From JAGTVG01 sp942491935 (lineage in GTDB: Bacteria > Bacteroidota > Bacteroidia > Cytophagales > Cyclobacteriaceae): 64,000 nt of DNA. This document shows, piece after piece, positions 47,238 through 56,900 of the stretch; the first letter of the stretch is position 1, and every line of letters starts with the position of its first letter. Made by a program: the position numbers and the translations under genes. The stretch is taken from positions 47,248 through 111,247 of the forward strand of contig CALOCZ010000053.1 of NCBI GenBank assembly GCA_942491935.1, read 5' to 3'. The notes beneath the pieces are model-generated. The model worked only from the letters and a program-made list of their open reading frames with translations, made no database searches and was not told where the DNA came from.

Positions 47238-48422
47238 TTATAGTATTACAATGGTTTGGTCTTTTATTTCAAACTTCACATCGGTGGTCATTTCAAGCAT
47301 TTCAAGAATGGAAGAGATGCTTTGGCTATTATTTATTCGGGCAGTAAAATGAAAGTCTTTAGCTGTAAGTGATTCAAATCGATATTCGAAGTTGTACCAT
47401 CTGGCTAACCTTTTCATTACCTGATCAAGATCTGTATTTTTGAATTCAAATTTCCCCTGGATCCAGGATGTAAATTGAGAAGTATTCACCTGGATGATTT
47501 CCACTGAAGCATCGTTTCTATGGAAAATTGCCTGGTCGTTAGGAGCAAGTACTTTCCCTCCAGAAGCCAATGCAATATCTTCAGCTGTTGTGATTTTCAC
47601 TTTCCCTTCTACCAGAGTAGTTTTCACTACAGAATCATCAGAATAAGAAGATATGTTAAAACTTGTTCCAAGCACTCGCACATCAATGTTATCACATGAC
47701 ACGATAAATGGCTTGCCATTATGACTTACATCAAAATATGCTTCTCCTACTAAAAACACCTGCCTGATACTATCCGTAAAGGAAACAGGGTATTTAAGTG
47801 ATGACCCGGCATTCAAGGTAACCATTGTGCCATCCGCAAGCTGTAATCTATATCCTCCACCCCTTGGAGTTATAAGCTCATTATGAACAATGGGCCGATC
47901 CTCTATACTTTCTTCTTCAGTGGAATAGACAAGTGAATTCTGCTGATTAACTATCCTAGTTTCTCCTTGTTTCATTTCAACTAAAAGTTTATCCTCATCC
48001 AGCTCATGTATCTGCCCATCAGATAATACCAATGTTGCTTTTTGCGATCCTGGGATATAAACTTTGTCCAGACTTGATAATGGCGGAGTATTTAAATCAT
48101 TTATATAGTACCATGAAACGCCGGCAAGGATCATGAATGGAACAAGGACAGCAGCGTAGCGCAACATAGTTTTAGGAGCAAGCCAGATTGTTTTGGTTTT
48201 AAAGAGCTCATTTTCAAGTGAGGCTTTAACTTCATTTTTATTAAAGAGTTGATACACTTCAAGCTTTTTGATCAGATATTTGTAATCTGTTGCTCTGGTA
48301 TATATTTTGAGATTTTCCTCGCTTTCGTTCAACCACTCGTCCAGGGTTTTCCTTTCCTCAGAAGAAATAGTTCCTTTGTTCTTTTTTGCGATAAGACCTG
48401 ATATATAAAATTGCTTATTCAT
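47238..48422 (-). CDS. FecR family anti-sigma factor (FecR + DUF4974)
   Basis: The 394-residue protein has an N-terminal cytosolic anti-sigma part (1-85, with L-D-E-W-L-N-E-S-E-E-N), one transmembrane helix (about 87-108), a FecR domain (about 185-285: T-P-R-G-G-G-Y-R-L-Q-L-A-D-G-T, A-Y-F-D-V-S-H, V-L-G-T-S-F-N-I) and a C-terminal DUF4974/STN-like domain (about 325-394: W-I-Q-G-K-F-E-F). It holds the sigma factor and is released when the receptor's STN domain signals. It lies 79 bases after the sigma gene and 76 before the receptor, all on the minus strand. Confidence 0.9.
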   Translation of the reverse strand: MNKQFYISGLIAKKNKGTISSEERKTLDEWLNESEENLKIYTRATDYKYLIKKLEVYQLFNKNEVKASLENELFKTKTIWLAPKTMLRYAAVLVPFMILAGVSWYYINDLNTPPLSSLDKVYIPGSQKATLVLSDGQIHELDEDKLLVEMKQGETRIVNQQNSLVYSTEEESIEDRPIVHNELITPRGGGYRLQLADGTMVTLNAGSSLKYPVSFTDSIRQVFLVGEAYFDVSHNGKPFIVSCDNIDVRVLGTSFNISSYSDDSVVKTTLVEGKVKITTAEDIALASGGKVLAPNDQAIFHRNDASVEIIQVNTSQFTSWIQGKFEFKNTDLDQVMKRLARWYNFEYRFESLTAKDFHFTARINNSQSISSILEMLEMTTDVKFEIKDQTIVIL

Positions 48423-48501
48423 ATTTTAATTTCCATTCGATAGTAAAACAACCACAATTGGAAAGTGGGTGAAGAGAAAATGATTTTTTTATAAATAAAA
48501 A

Positions 48502-49050
48502 TTACAGACTCCATAAAATTGCTTGTATAACATGACCTAAACTGACCTTTAATTTTGCGTAGGCAATTTTTTTTTGAGTTTTTACTGTATTCACAGAAAT
48601 GTTAAGTTCTTCGGCAATCTCTTGGTTTTTTAAACCTTTAAGTGCCAGGATCATGATGTTTTGTGCTGATTCAGGGAGCCTACTAATCTCTGAATAAAGT
48701 TGATTAAAAGCATCTTCCTCTATAATATGGTTTGTGAAAAACTGTTCAGATTCCAACTCATAGATCAACGCGGATTGATGCTTTTTTAGAACAATCTGAT
48801 GTTTGAGATAATTGAGGCATTTATTTCTGGCAGAGGTATAGAGAAAGGCTTTTACTGCATTTATGCTATCAAAATCTTTATTGCGCTTCCAGAACGCAAT
48901 AAAAACATCTTGAATGATGTCTTCAACCTCCGATTGATCTGGTATGTATTTATAACTGAATGCACATAATGCATTAAAAAACTCATCAAATACTTGACCA
49001 AAGGCCTTTTTATCTCCAGCATTTATGCGTTGAATGAACTCTTTATTCAC
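48502..49050 (-). CDS. ECF RNA polymerase sigma-70 factor
   Basis: The 182-residue protein has sigma region 2 (about 15-80: D-I-I-Q-D-V-F-I-A-F-W and A-R-N-K-C-L-N-Y-L-K) and region 4 (about 120-172: L-P-E-S-A-Q-N-I, L-N-I-S-V-N-T-V-K-T-Q). It is of the Bacteroidota FecR-linked ECF group, which activates its own receptor operon and often other surface genes. First gene of the sigma-FecR-receptor-DUF2807 operon. Confidence 0.9.
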   Translation of the reverse strand: MNKEFIQRINAGDKKAFGQVFDEFFNALCAFSYKYIPDQSEVEDIIQDVFIAFWKRNKDFDSINAVKAFLYTSARNKCLNYLKHQIVLKKHQSALIYELESEQFFTNHIIEEDAFNQLYSEISRLPESAQNIMILALKGLKNQEIAEELNISVNTVKTQKKIAYAKLKVSLGHVIQAILWSL

Positions 49051-49358
49051 GTAATTCTTATTAGATCAATCGTTGATTAACCTTAAATTTGACTAATAAT
49101 TCACAGAAAACAAAATTGAAAGTACGATTTCGTGGCTATTCTGAAACCATAAATGCTGAATGTAAATGTGATCAAAACAATTTAATATTCTCTATATATC
49201 TTCATACCAGCAATCTTATTGGCAGCTGAATTTTACATTTGAAAAAGGTCGAACTGCAAGCGAATCGGAGTTGCAAAAGTTCCTGATTTCTTCAGGTATT
49301 CTCTTCTGTGGATGAGTTGATTACCAGCAAATAGTATTTAAAAGCAATCAATTATTTT
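49051..49358. other. Intergenic region, 308 bp
   Basis: Upstream of the ECF sigma gene; holds its promoter. A TTTTG block is present on the minus strand but no matching -7 element at standard spacing. Nothing else seen. Confidence 0.35.
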
Positions 49359-51533
49359 TTAATTCTTTATAAGTTTAATAGAACAGAATTCTCCAAGGTG
49401 ATCGATATGTAAAGTATTACGATCTACCTGGATTATTGTGCTTTTGTCTAAAAGAGATTCATGATGTGCAATATTGAAAGGCAAAACAACTTCTATACCG
49501 GATACAGGTACAAGGTCACGCAAAGGACGGTGGGTTGAAGAAGAGGTATTGACCAATGACAATTGATAAAGCATCGGATCTTCATCGCTTTGATTAAGAT
49601 GAACGTGTACACTGGCTGGTGCATTCGTTTTAAGCACAGTATGGTTTCCCATAAGTATATCAATCGAATTCACTAATAGATCCCGGTAATCCGGATGACC
49701 GATCGTATAGTTTAAGCGGGCTGCCTCATTGGCAAAATATACGACCTGCCCATTGCCAAAGTTATTCGATATCATAATCGGATTAGGGCTATCCCAGTTT
49801 TCAGGAAAGGCATTTTCAGGAGGCTGATTATTAATCTTGGGTAAATACCCGGTAATGGCTATGGCCTCTGGTCCAGGATTAACCGTCAAAGTATTTCCAC
49901 TGTTATGGAGCAATTCTGTCTTTTCAAATCCTCTCATGAAAGGATTTTGGGTCAATATCTTCTGATAACAATCAATTTTCGTATTTATAATATTACCCCC
50001 ATAGTTGACCCCAAACACATCAGATAATCCAAAGTCTTCCCTTTGTACACCTAACTCATCAAAAAGCGAGGTTTGAAAAGTAGCAATCAGCTTCCCTCCT
50101 CCTGCAACCCAATCCTGTATGATGCCAATATGTTCATCGCTCAGGGCAGTAACATTGGGCATGATCAATACCTTGAACTGATTCAGTTTTTCTGTACTCA
50201 GTTGATTATCTGAGACAAATCCATATTGGTAATGCCCTTCTTCGAGCAACCTGAAGATACCTTTAAGCGGTAAAGAAAAATCATCATCTCCCAACATCTG
50301 ACCTGATGCCTTGGAGTAAAATATGGCAATATCCGTAACAGGTTGTAAATTTTGAATTAGTTCTTGATTATCTAATATATATTTATAGGCGTCACTTGCC
50401 AGATAGGCATTGCGCCTGTCAAGCGTTTTTGCAGGGTAAGGCCCATTGAAATAGCAATTCCAGAAACCGCCTCCCGTCCCTGCCGTTTCCCACAACCAGA
50501 GCCTGGACTCCAAAGGTGGATCATATATGTATCTGTGCTCCGTACCATTCCCACCAAACAGGATCACCGGGGGTTTATCCGGGTTCAGAGATTTCAAAAA
50601 CCTGACGATAGCTGATGGATAGTATATATCCTTATAATCAATTGGGAAACTATTATTGGCTATAAAGCTAACAGTGACCAGGAAATCAAAATATTCCGCG
50701 GCACTATACAGACTGATACCCGTATGTTTCTGCTGTTCCACACGGTACATGTCAAATACCTCCGCTGAGTAGCATTTATCCTGTCCATATTTCTTGACGG
50801 TTGCCCGCATTTTTTCCAGCTGGTTACTTGCTATTTTTTCATTCCATTGGTAGTACATCTCCCATTCATCCCTGGAAGCTGTTTTTACCGGGATCTTCCT
50901 CTGGTATACTTCAAAATATAATTCCTGGCATCGATCACAATAGCAAACATCATGAAAATTCACAGCGTTATGCCAGATGCCATCTATTTTATACTTTTCA
51001 AATAACTGGGAGATAAACGAAACAGCATGTTCATTGCGGTAATAACCGTTATAACAGGGGGCATACAAACCAGGTGTCGTGTAGTTTAATATAATGGGTT
51101 CATTCTGCTCATTCCGTGCAAACCAGTCAGGATGCAGATCATAACGCACTTTATGCACCCCTCTGAAATCGATCCTGGCGATCACCTTGATGCCGGCCTG
51201 ATGGCACCCATTAACTATGTCTGCTAAAAGGTCCCTCTCCCCTATGTACGGATTCACATTCGCCATGGGAAGCGTATTCTGGAAATAATCCACAACCCCT
51301 CCTCCATTGATCACCAATACATTTGCATGTACTTCCTGCATGTATTGAACCATGCTATCAACATTATAATTAGCTGCATCGGGCTGCCTTAATACGGTTT
51401 GAAGAATACGCAATGGCTGTTGATGCCAGTATCCTTCCAAAGACTCATCAATTGAATCTTTATTCCCATCCTGACCTTTAGGCTGACAGGAAAAAATGCA
51501 TAGAATAAGAAAAATAGAATAGTATTTCAGCAT
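49359..51533 (-). CDS. Lipoprotein glycosidase-like protein (hypothetical glycosyl hydrolase 6 + trimerisation-like domain)
   Basis: The 724-residue product has lipidation Cys16. Residues about 40-370 match the hypothetical glycosyl hydrolase 6 (HGH6) barrel: V-L-V-I-N-G-G-G-V-V-D-Y near 71, I-A-R-I-D-F-R-G-V near 117, D-G-I-W-H-N-A-V-N-F near 184 and a Cys-rich C-Y-C-D-R-C-Q, possibly metal-binding. Residues about 395-610 resemble the beta-galactosidase trimerisation/GATase-like domain (V-L-I-M-P-N-V-T-A-L-S, then V-A-G-G-G-K-L-I-A-T-F) and the tail is a beta-sandwich. The architecture is that of GH42-type or fucosidase-like clan enzymes, but activity is unproven. It follows the methyltransferase gene by 6 bases, so they are cotranscribed. 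Confidence 0.7.
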   Translation of the reverse strand: MLKYYSIFLILCIFSCQPKGQDGNKDSIDESLEGYWHQQPLRILQTVLRQPDAANYNVDSMVQYMQEVHANVLVINGGGVVDYFQNTLPMANVNPYIGERDLLADIVNGCHQAGIKVIARIDFRGVHKVRYDLHPDWFARNEQNEPIILNYTTPGLYAPCYNGYYRNEHAVSFISQLFEKYKIDGIWHNAVNFHDVCYCDRCQELYFEVYQRKIPVKTASRDEWEMYYQWNEKIASNQLEKMRATVKKYGQDKCYSAEVFDMYRVEQQKHTGISLYSAAEYFDFLVTVSFIANNSFPIDYKDIYYPSAIVRFLKSLNPDKPPVILFGGNGTEHRYIYDPPLESRLWLWETAGTGGGFWNCYFNGPYPAKTLDRRNAYLASDAYKYILDNQELIQNLQPVTDIAIFYSKASGQMLGDDDFSLPLKGIFRLLEEGHYQYGFVSDNQLSTEKLNQFKVLIMPNVTALSDEHIGIIQDWVAGGGKLIATFQTSLFDELGVQREDFGLSDVFGVNYGGNIINTKIDCYQKILTQNPFMRGFEKTELLHNSGNTLTVNPGPEAIAITGYLPKINNQPPENAFPENWDSPNPIMISNNFGNGQVVYFANEAARLNYTIGHPDYRDLLVNSIDILMGNHTVLKTNAPASVHVHLNQSDEDPMLYQLSLVNTSSSTHRPLRDLVPVSGIEVVLPFNIAHHESLLDKSTIIQVDRNTLHIDHLGEFCSIKLIKN

Positions 51534-51539
51534 GATTAA

Positions 51540-52352
51540 TTATGTAAAATTGTTTATTTCTTTTGATTTCCCTTTTATTGCGATAGCCCTACCCAACAGC
51601 TTTATCAATCCATTTGACTCTATGGGCAATTTATTAAAAATACGATTTCTTAGTTCCTCTTTTGAATCTTCACTGAGCGATGCCAGATAACTTGGTGCTG
51701 GCCCCTGTCCACCCAGGAATGGATTCCAATAGTCTTCAAAGTCGTTAAAAACAGTCACAATATCAAGTGTCGTGACAGTTACGTCAGTCAATCCCGCCTT
51801 TATGAAAGCTTTTTTAAGGTTTTCAGAATTACAGATCGGGAAACGAACTCCCTCGTCAAGATGATGGGATTGCGGATCAATCGAAATGACTGTATCCCAA
51901 AAATATCTAAGTAAGTCAATTCTGCCTGAATAATCCCAGACATATGCGGATATAAGTCCATTGGATTTTGATACCCTTTTCATTTCAGCTAAAGAAAGAG
52001 ATATATCCTCAAAAAAGTTTAATGCCAATCCTGAAACAACAATGTTGAATACATCATTTTCAAATGGAAGTTCAGATACATGGCCCAGCATAAACTCTCC
52101 TTTGCCATTTAGCCTGGCTTTCGCCCTGGCTAAAAATCCTTCAGATGGATCAATACTAAACAATTGCTTAGGTTTCGAATATGTAAAGATTGCTTCACCT
52201 AGAACTCCGGTTCCACATCCAATATCAAGCCAGGTTAAATTTTCAGGCACTTTCAACCAGGCAAGAAACTCCCTGGCTACCAGTTTGCTCCACCTTCCCA
52301 TGAAGTATTCATAAGGATCTCCTTCATTCCAACTATCTTTTAATTTATTCAT
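51540..52352 (-). CDS. Class I SAM-dependent methyltransferase
   Basis: The 270-residue cytosolic protein shows motif I L-D-I-G-C-G-T-G-V-L-G near 38-48, motif II S-I-D-P-S-E-G-F, and motif IV with V-S-G-L-A-L-N-F-F-E-D near 107-117, with L-S-L-A-E-M-K-R-V following, the layout of the Methyltransf_11/25 small-molecule group. The substrate is unknown. It starts the operon with the HGH6 gene and is divergent from the 52675 cyclase. Confidence 0.8.
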   Translation of the reverse strand: MNKLKDSWNEGDPYEYFMGRWSKLVAREFLAWLKVPENLTWLDIGCGTGVLGEAIFTYSKPKQLFSIDPSEGFLARAKARLNGKGEFMLGHVSELPFENDVFNIVVSGLALNFFEDISLSLAEMKRVSKSNGLISAYVWDYSGRIDLLRYFWDTVISIDPQSHHLDEGVRFPICNSENLKKAFIKAGLTDVTVTTLDIVTVFNDFEDYWNPFLGGQGPAPSYLASLSEDSKEELRNRIFNKLPIESNGLIKLLGRAIAIKGKSKEINNFT

Positions 52353-52674
52353 ATGTGATTCTTTCCATCACTTATTAATACCTAAACATAATTGGTCAGG
52401 ATATGAAAATTTCATGGCAATACCAAAGTTTAAATAGTAATAATTTGATCGACCAGTGACGCATCAATCGATGATATCAAAAGAAAAGATATTATATGTT
52501 ATTCAGGCTTGGGATTATTGAAATACTTTATTGGGTTATCTTCTCTTTTGACCATCAAAAAAGATAGCTTTAAATCTATTATTTGGCTGCTTGTTGTGTG
52601 TATTATATGATATTTTATGTCCTAGTTTAATTGAAAATTTTGATTTAACTTCATTTTCCTTATCTTGTCATTCT
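52353..52674. other. Divergent intergenic region, 322 bp
   Basis: Holds promoters for the methyltransferase operon and the second cyclase. It does not carry the upstream repeat found at 36969 and 40969. No gene seen. Confidence 0.4.
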
Positions 52675-54999
52675 ATGCCAGAGCAAACCCGCCAATTAGC
52701 TGCTATTATGTTTACTGATATCGTCGGCTATACTGCCCTGATGGGTAAAAGTTCTTCTAAAGCACTTGAGTTGGTTCGTATCAGTAAAGAAATTCAAAAA
52801 CCACTTGTTCAGAAACATAAAGGGAAATGGTTGAAGGAAATGGGTGATGGAGCGATGGCACAGTTTAACACCGCACTTGATGCAATTAATTGTGCTATTG
52901 AGATTCAGGAACATGCAAGAGCAAAATTTGATGGTAAATTACGTATTGGAATTCATCTAGGAGACATTACCATCGAAAAAGATGATGTTTATGGTGACGG
53001 AGTAAATGTTGCAGCAAGATTAGAATCTATTACCGATCCTGGAGGTATTTACATCTCAGAATCAATCGAGAAGGCCATCAAAGGACAAAGTAATATTCAG
53101 GCTAAGTATTTGGGAGAAATTAAGCTTAAGAATGTGACTTACACTGTCAGGACTTATGCTGTTCAGGGAATAGGATTACCAATACCGGATTTTAAAGACA
53201 AAAAAGGACTCGGTGGGCACTTGTTGGCCGAGATCCAACGAAGAGGTGTTGCCCGGGTGGGAATTATATATATCTTAATTTCTCTATTACTAATTTTGAT
53301 ACTTCCTTATACTCAAGCATGGTTCAACATTCCTGGTTGGCTCAGAAACGCATTGATTATTGTCCTGGGGATTGGATTTCCTATCGCACTCTTTCTGGCA
53401 TGGCGGTACGAAAGAAGTCCGGATGGATTTGTGCGTTCTTCTTCGGATAAATCCTGGCAAAATCCGCTGAAAGCCAGTCAGCGAAAACCTCTTACAGGCA
53501 ATATTATTATGGGTAGCCTGGCAATTGTCATACTAATTTTAATTATCATCCCGGCATATAAAAATACCACTGATGTTACAGAAACAATACCCGCTATTTC
53601 ATTACAAGAAAAATCCATTGCAGTCCTGCCTTTTACCAATATGAGCAATGATCCGAACCAGGAATATTTCAGTGATGGCATGATGGAGGAAATACTCAAC
53701 CATCTTTTTAAAATTGGAGATATAAATGTTACCTCAAGAACTTCAGTTATGCGGTATAAGGGTACTACTAAACCAATACCCGAGATTGCCAAAGAATTGG
53801 GGGTCTCAACAATTCTGGAAGGAAGTGTAAGGAAATCAGGGAACAGAGTTCGGATCACTGTACAGTTAATAGACGGAATAACGGATAAACATCTTTGGGC
53901 CGAAACCTATGACAAGCAACTAAATGATGTTTTTGCAATTCAGAGTGAGGTTGCACAAACCATTGCCAATGCTTTACAGGCTGAAGTAAAGCCTGAAGTA
54001 TTGCAACGAATTGAATCTCAACCCACAGAAAATACATCAGCTTACAATCTATATCTGGAAGCCAGAAATCTTAATCTTTATGATGAAGAAGAAAATATAA
54101 AAGCCATTAATATGTTCCATGAAGTGATCAGAATGGATCCCAATTTCAGTTATCCATATGTAGAACTTGGTCTCCGGCTCCAAACGGGCGCAACATTATT
54201 TGCAACGGATGGCGGGATGGATCCGGCAAGAGCCTGGATCATTTCTAAACCATATTTTGAGAAAGCCTTGTTACTGGATCCTGATAATCCTCAGGCGCAT
54301 CTGAGAATGGCCTGGTCAATATTATGGTTTGAATGGGATTTTGAAGGTGCGGAAACTGAATATAAGAAAACCAAAAAAATATACCCTAATTATAGCTGGA
54401 CAGATTTCTTGATTGCAACTGGACAATTCGAAGAAGCTGTTCAGGGTGCTGAGAGAAGTATGGAAATCGATCCTTCGTCAGCACTTTCATGGGCTGGCAT
54501 AATCACAGCACAATATTTTTCCGGACAACATCAGGAAGTACTGAATACGATACAGAAAGCACTGGATGATCCTGTACAGTTTTACTCTTTATTTACCTTG
54601 TCAGAATCAAGCAGGGTATATTTGTATCTGGAAAAATATGAAGAAGCACTTGAAATAGTTAGAAATATTAAGAATAAAAGTCCTGATATCAAATCTCCCA
54701 GGCTGGATGCAATTGAGGCTATTTCTGAGTTTAAATTGGGGAATCAAAAAGAAACAGATAAGATCCTGGAGAAATTAATGGTTAAAAGTCAGGAAAATGC
54801 TGGTGGGAGCCCATCGTTTTACCTGGCTATGGTCTATTCGGAAATGGGTGAGATTGAATTGGCCTTTAAATGGCTTGAAAAGTCCTACCAGGATCACGAA
54901 GTAGAGATGTATTGGCTTAAAGTTGAACCTCCTTTTGAATCCCTTCGTTCTGATATCCGCTACCAGGAAATGTTGGATAAAGTAGGATTTCCTAATTAA
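52675..54999 (+). CDS. Class III adenylate cyclase with TolB-like and TPR domains
   Basis: From the Met at 52675 the product is 774 residues; the open frame continues upstream but the first residues there lack homology. The cyclase domain (1-165) has metal ligands in F-T-D-I-V-G-Y-T and G-D-G (Asp58), adenine-specifying Lys54 (K-E-M-G-D) and Asp104 in D-V-Y-G-D, and Asn111/Arg115. Three hydrophobic segments follow (about 195-212, 221-240 and 275-295), then a TolB-like domain (about 310-430: S-I-A-V-L-P-F-T-N-M) and TPR-type repeats (about 450-770). All specificity positions fit ATP. It is a paralogue of the 41232 protein with more membrane segments. Confidence 0.88.
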   Translation: MPEQTRQLAAIMFTDIVGYTALMGKSSSKALELVRISKEIQKPLVQKHKGKWLKEMGDGAMAQFNTALDAINCAIEIQEHARAKFDGKLRIGIHLGDITIEKDDVYGDGVNVAARLESITDPGGIYISESIEKAIKGQSNIQAKYLGEIKLKNVTYTVRTYAVQGIGLPIPDFKDKKGLGGHLLAEIQRRGVARVGIIYILISLLLILILPYTQAWFNIPGWLRNALIIVLGIGFPIALFLAWRYERSPDGFVRSSSDKSWQNPLKASQRKPLTGNIIMGSLAIVILILIIIPAYKNTTDVTETIPAISLQEKSIAVLPFTNMSNDPNQEYFSDGMMEEILNHLFKIGDINVTSRTSVMRYKGTTKPIPEIAKELGVSTILEGSVRKSGNRVRITVQLIDGITDKHLWAETYDKQLNDVFAIQSEVAQTIANALQAEVKPEVLQRIESQPTENTSAYNLYLEARNLNLYDEEENIKAINMFHEVIRMDPNFSYPYVELGLRLQTGATLFATDGGMDPARAWIISKPYFEKALLLDPDNPQAHLRMAWSILWFEWDFEGAETEYKKTKKIYPNYSWTDFLIATGQFEEAVQGAERSMEIDPSSALSWAGIITAQYFSGQHQEVLNTIQKALDDPVQFYSLFTLSESSRVYLYLEKYEEALEIVRNIKNKSPDIKSPRLDAIEAISEFKLGNQKETDKILEKLMVKSQENAGGSPSFYLAMVYSEMGEIELAFKWLEKSYQDHEVEMYWLKVEPPFESLRSDIRYQEMLDKVGFPN

Positions 55000-55530
55000 C
55001 ACAATATCTGTATTTTAAAACTTCCCAGCAGCCCAACTGTTCATTAATGAACACACTTATGCCTTAAAATATTCTAGAATATATCTGTACAGGTACTTCA
55101 GCAAAAGTGTCCAAAAATATTACAGTCTCAATTTTTTGTGTTTGAATTTAATGTAGGTACCTCAGACCCTATTGGACAATTTTAACTAAATTGTAAAGAG
55201 TAAAATAGAGGTCTAAATGAAAAATCTTGATAAAATAACACAAAATAACAACGCGGTTTTCTTATGGTGATTATATTGGGTTGGAGGAATTTGTTTCTAT
55301 GTGTACCTTATGCTGACTAGAAACAGCTAAGGTAGTAATATGATTTTTAAGACTGAATTATATCGCATTGATTTGTAAAAACACAAGCTGTATCTATAAA
55401 CATTATGTATACAAGGCATTTAACTAGGGATCTATTATTTTAGTCTTATAGGAAAAAACCTTCATATGTTTCATCCCGAAACATTAACATATTTTATCGC
55501 CAAAGGATTATAAGATGTGGCATATATTAT
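55000..55530. other. Intergenic region between convergent genes, 531 bp
   Basis: AT-rich. Contains the 16-base palindrome at 55038-55053. No gene or mobile element seen. Confidence 0.4.
55038..55053. repeat. Perfect 16-base palindrome
   Basis: TGTTCATTAATGAACA equals its own reverse complement. It is 39 bases after the cyclase stop. It lacks a loop and a T-tract, so it looks more like a dimeric-protein site than a terminator. Confidence 0.45.
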
Positions 55531-56874
55531 CTAATCCTGAGGGAAACCTATACCATAAACCTGGTCGACTCCTCTAAAAACCAAAACACCTCCTGCAATT
55601 GCAGTGGAAGACCAGAAATTGTCATCCAATTCGTTCGTTGCCACTACATTAAATTCAGGCCCGGCTTTCAATACATGAGTCGTGCCTGTATCATCCAGGC
55701 AAAAAACCAGATCATTATAAGCCCATGGAGAAGCCCAGAAAGACTTGGCCCCCTCCAATTTTTCCCTCTTATAGGCATACTCACCGGTTTTGGCATTGAA
55801 ACAGCTAACCGTTCCCCCGTTTCTTGCCAATCCATACAAATATCCCTTATACAAAACGGGAGTGGCCATTGCAATTCTGGATTTGGGTTGTGTCCAGGCT
55901 ACCCATTCATTGCTGCTTTGTTCAGGCTCCAGTGATATATTCCCCGAGGCCCCGGCTTTAATGGCAAACAAGGTCCCTCCCCCATCGCGTCTTTCTTCAT
56001 TACATACATAGATCATCTCCTTATCTCCCACTGGGGATGTAATATCCCTGCCCCCCTGCATACCAATCTCCCACAGAAGTTCACCATTATCAGGATTATA
56101 TGACCGGGTTTTCTTTCCACCTGTAATTAATTCGACGCGCTCATTATTCCTCCAGATGTAGGGGGTGCTCCATGTTGAGATCTCATCCCGCATTGTCCGC
56201 CATTTTTCTTCGCCAGTTTTTTTATCTAATGCCAGGACCTGTGAATTCTCTTCGTTATCAAACTGCAGGATTAACAGGTTTTTATACAAAATAGGTGAAC
56301 TTGAAGTTCCCCAGTTCGATTGCATAGGATATATCCCGATATTCTTTTCCCAAATCTTATTGCCTTCCAGATCATAGCAAAACAGGCCCCTCATTCCAAA
56401 GTAAACATACAGGTTTTTGCCATCTGTAACGGGGGTCTCTGAAGCATAGGTATTGTCCCTGTGTGTTACAATTCCGGGTTTCCCTAAGTAAGCTGTTTCA
56501 TTCCAGATCACTTCCCCCGTCTTTTTATTCAGACAATAGATTTCGAACCTGTAATCTTTATCCGGCTGGATTCTATTTTCTGCCCCATCAGGATTTTCCT
56601 TTTCTCCTTCTTTTTCAAGGTTCTCCTTCTTGTCTTTGTAAGCAGTAGTAATAAACACTTTTTCTTCCCACACAACAGGACTTGACCATCCCTTTCCAGG
56701 TACTTTGAACTTCCAGAGCATGTTTTTATTATCTCCCCATTCTACCGGCAAGTCGACTTCTGTTGAAATGTTATTCCCGTCCGGTCCCAGAAACTGTGGC
56801 CAGTTGCTATTGGAAGAACATGATGCCAGGAAAAAGACGAAAATCAGGATTTTTATATGCTTAAATTCTCTCAT
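55531..56874 (-). CDS. PQQ-type beta-propeller lipoprotein (BamB-like fold)
   Basis: The 447-residue product has lipidation Cys19 (L-A-S-C-S). It is built of PQQ-like repeats: W-P-Q-F-L-G-P-D-G-N-N start, then blades such as L-N-K-K-T-G-E-V-I-W, L-D-K-K-T-G-E-E-K-W, Y-N-P-D-N-G-E-L-L-W, F-N-A-K-T-G-E-Y. Many Bacteroidota and Planctomycetota proteins of this type sit beside hydrolases and sulfatases with unknown function; PQQ-binding residues are not evident. It is the last gene of a three-gene operon after two C-N hydrolases (26-base gap). Confidence 0.8.
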   Translation of the reverse strand: MREFKHIKILIFVFFLASCSSNSNWPQFLGPDGNNISTEVDLPVEWGDNKNMLWKFKVPGKGWSSPVVWEEKVFITTAYKDKKENLEKEGEKENPDGAENRIQPDKDYRFEIYCLNKKTGEVIWNETAYLGKPGIVTHRDNTYASETPVTDGKNLYVYFGMRGLFCYDLEGNKIWEKNIGIYPMQSNWGTSSSPILYKNLLILQFDNEENSQVLALDKKTGEEKWRTMRDEISTWSTPYIWRNNERVELITGGKKTRSYNPDNGELLWEIGMQGGRDITSPVGDKEMIYVCNEERRDGGGTLFAIKAGASGNISLEPEQSSNEWVAWTQPKSRIAMATPVLYKGYLYGLARNGGTVSCFNAKTGEYAYKREKLEGAKSFWASPWAYNDLVFCLDDTGTTHVLKAGPEFNVVATNELDDNFWSSTAIAGGVLVFRGVDQVYGIGFPQD

Positions 56875-56900
56875 AACAATGGAATTATTTATTAAACTTT

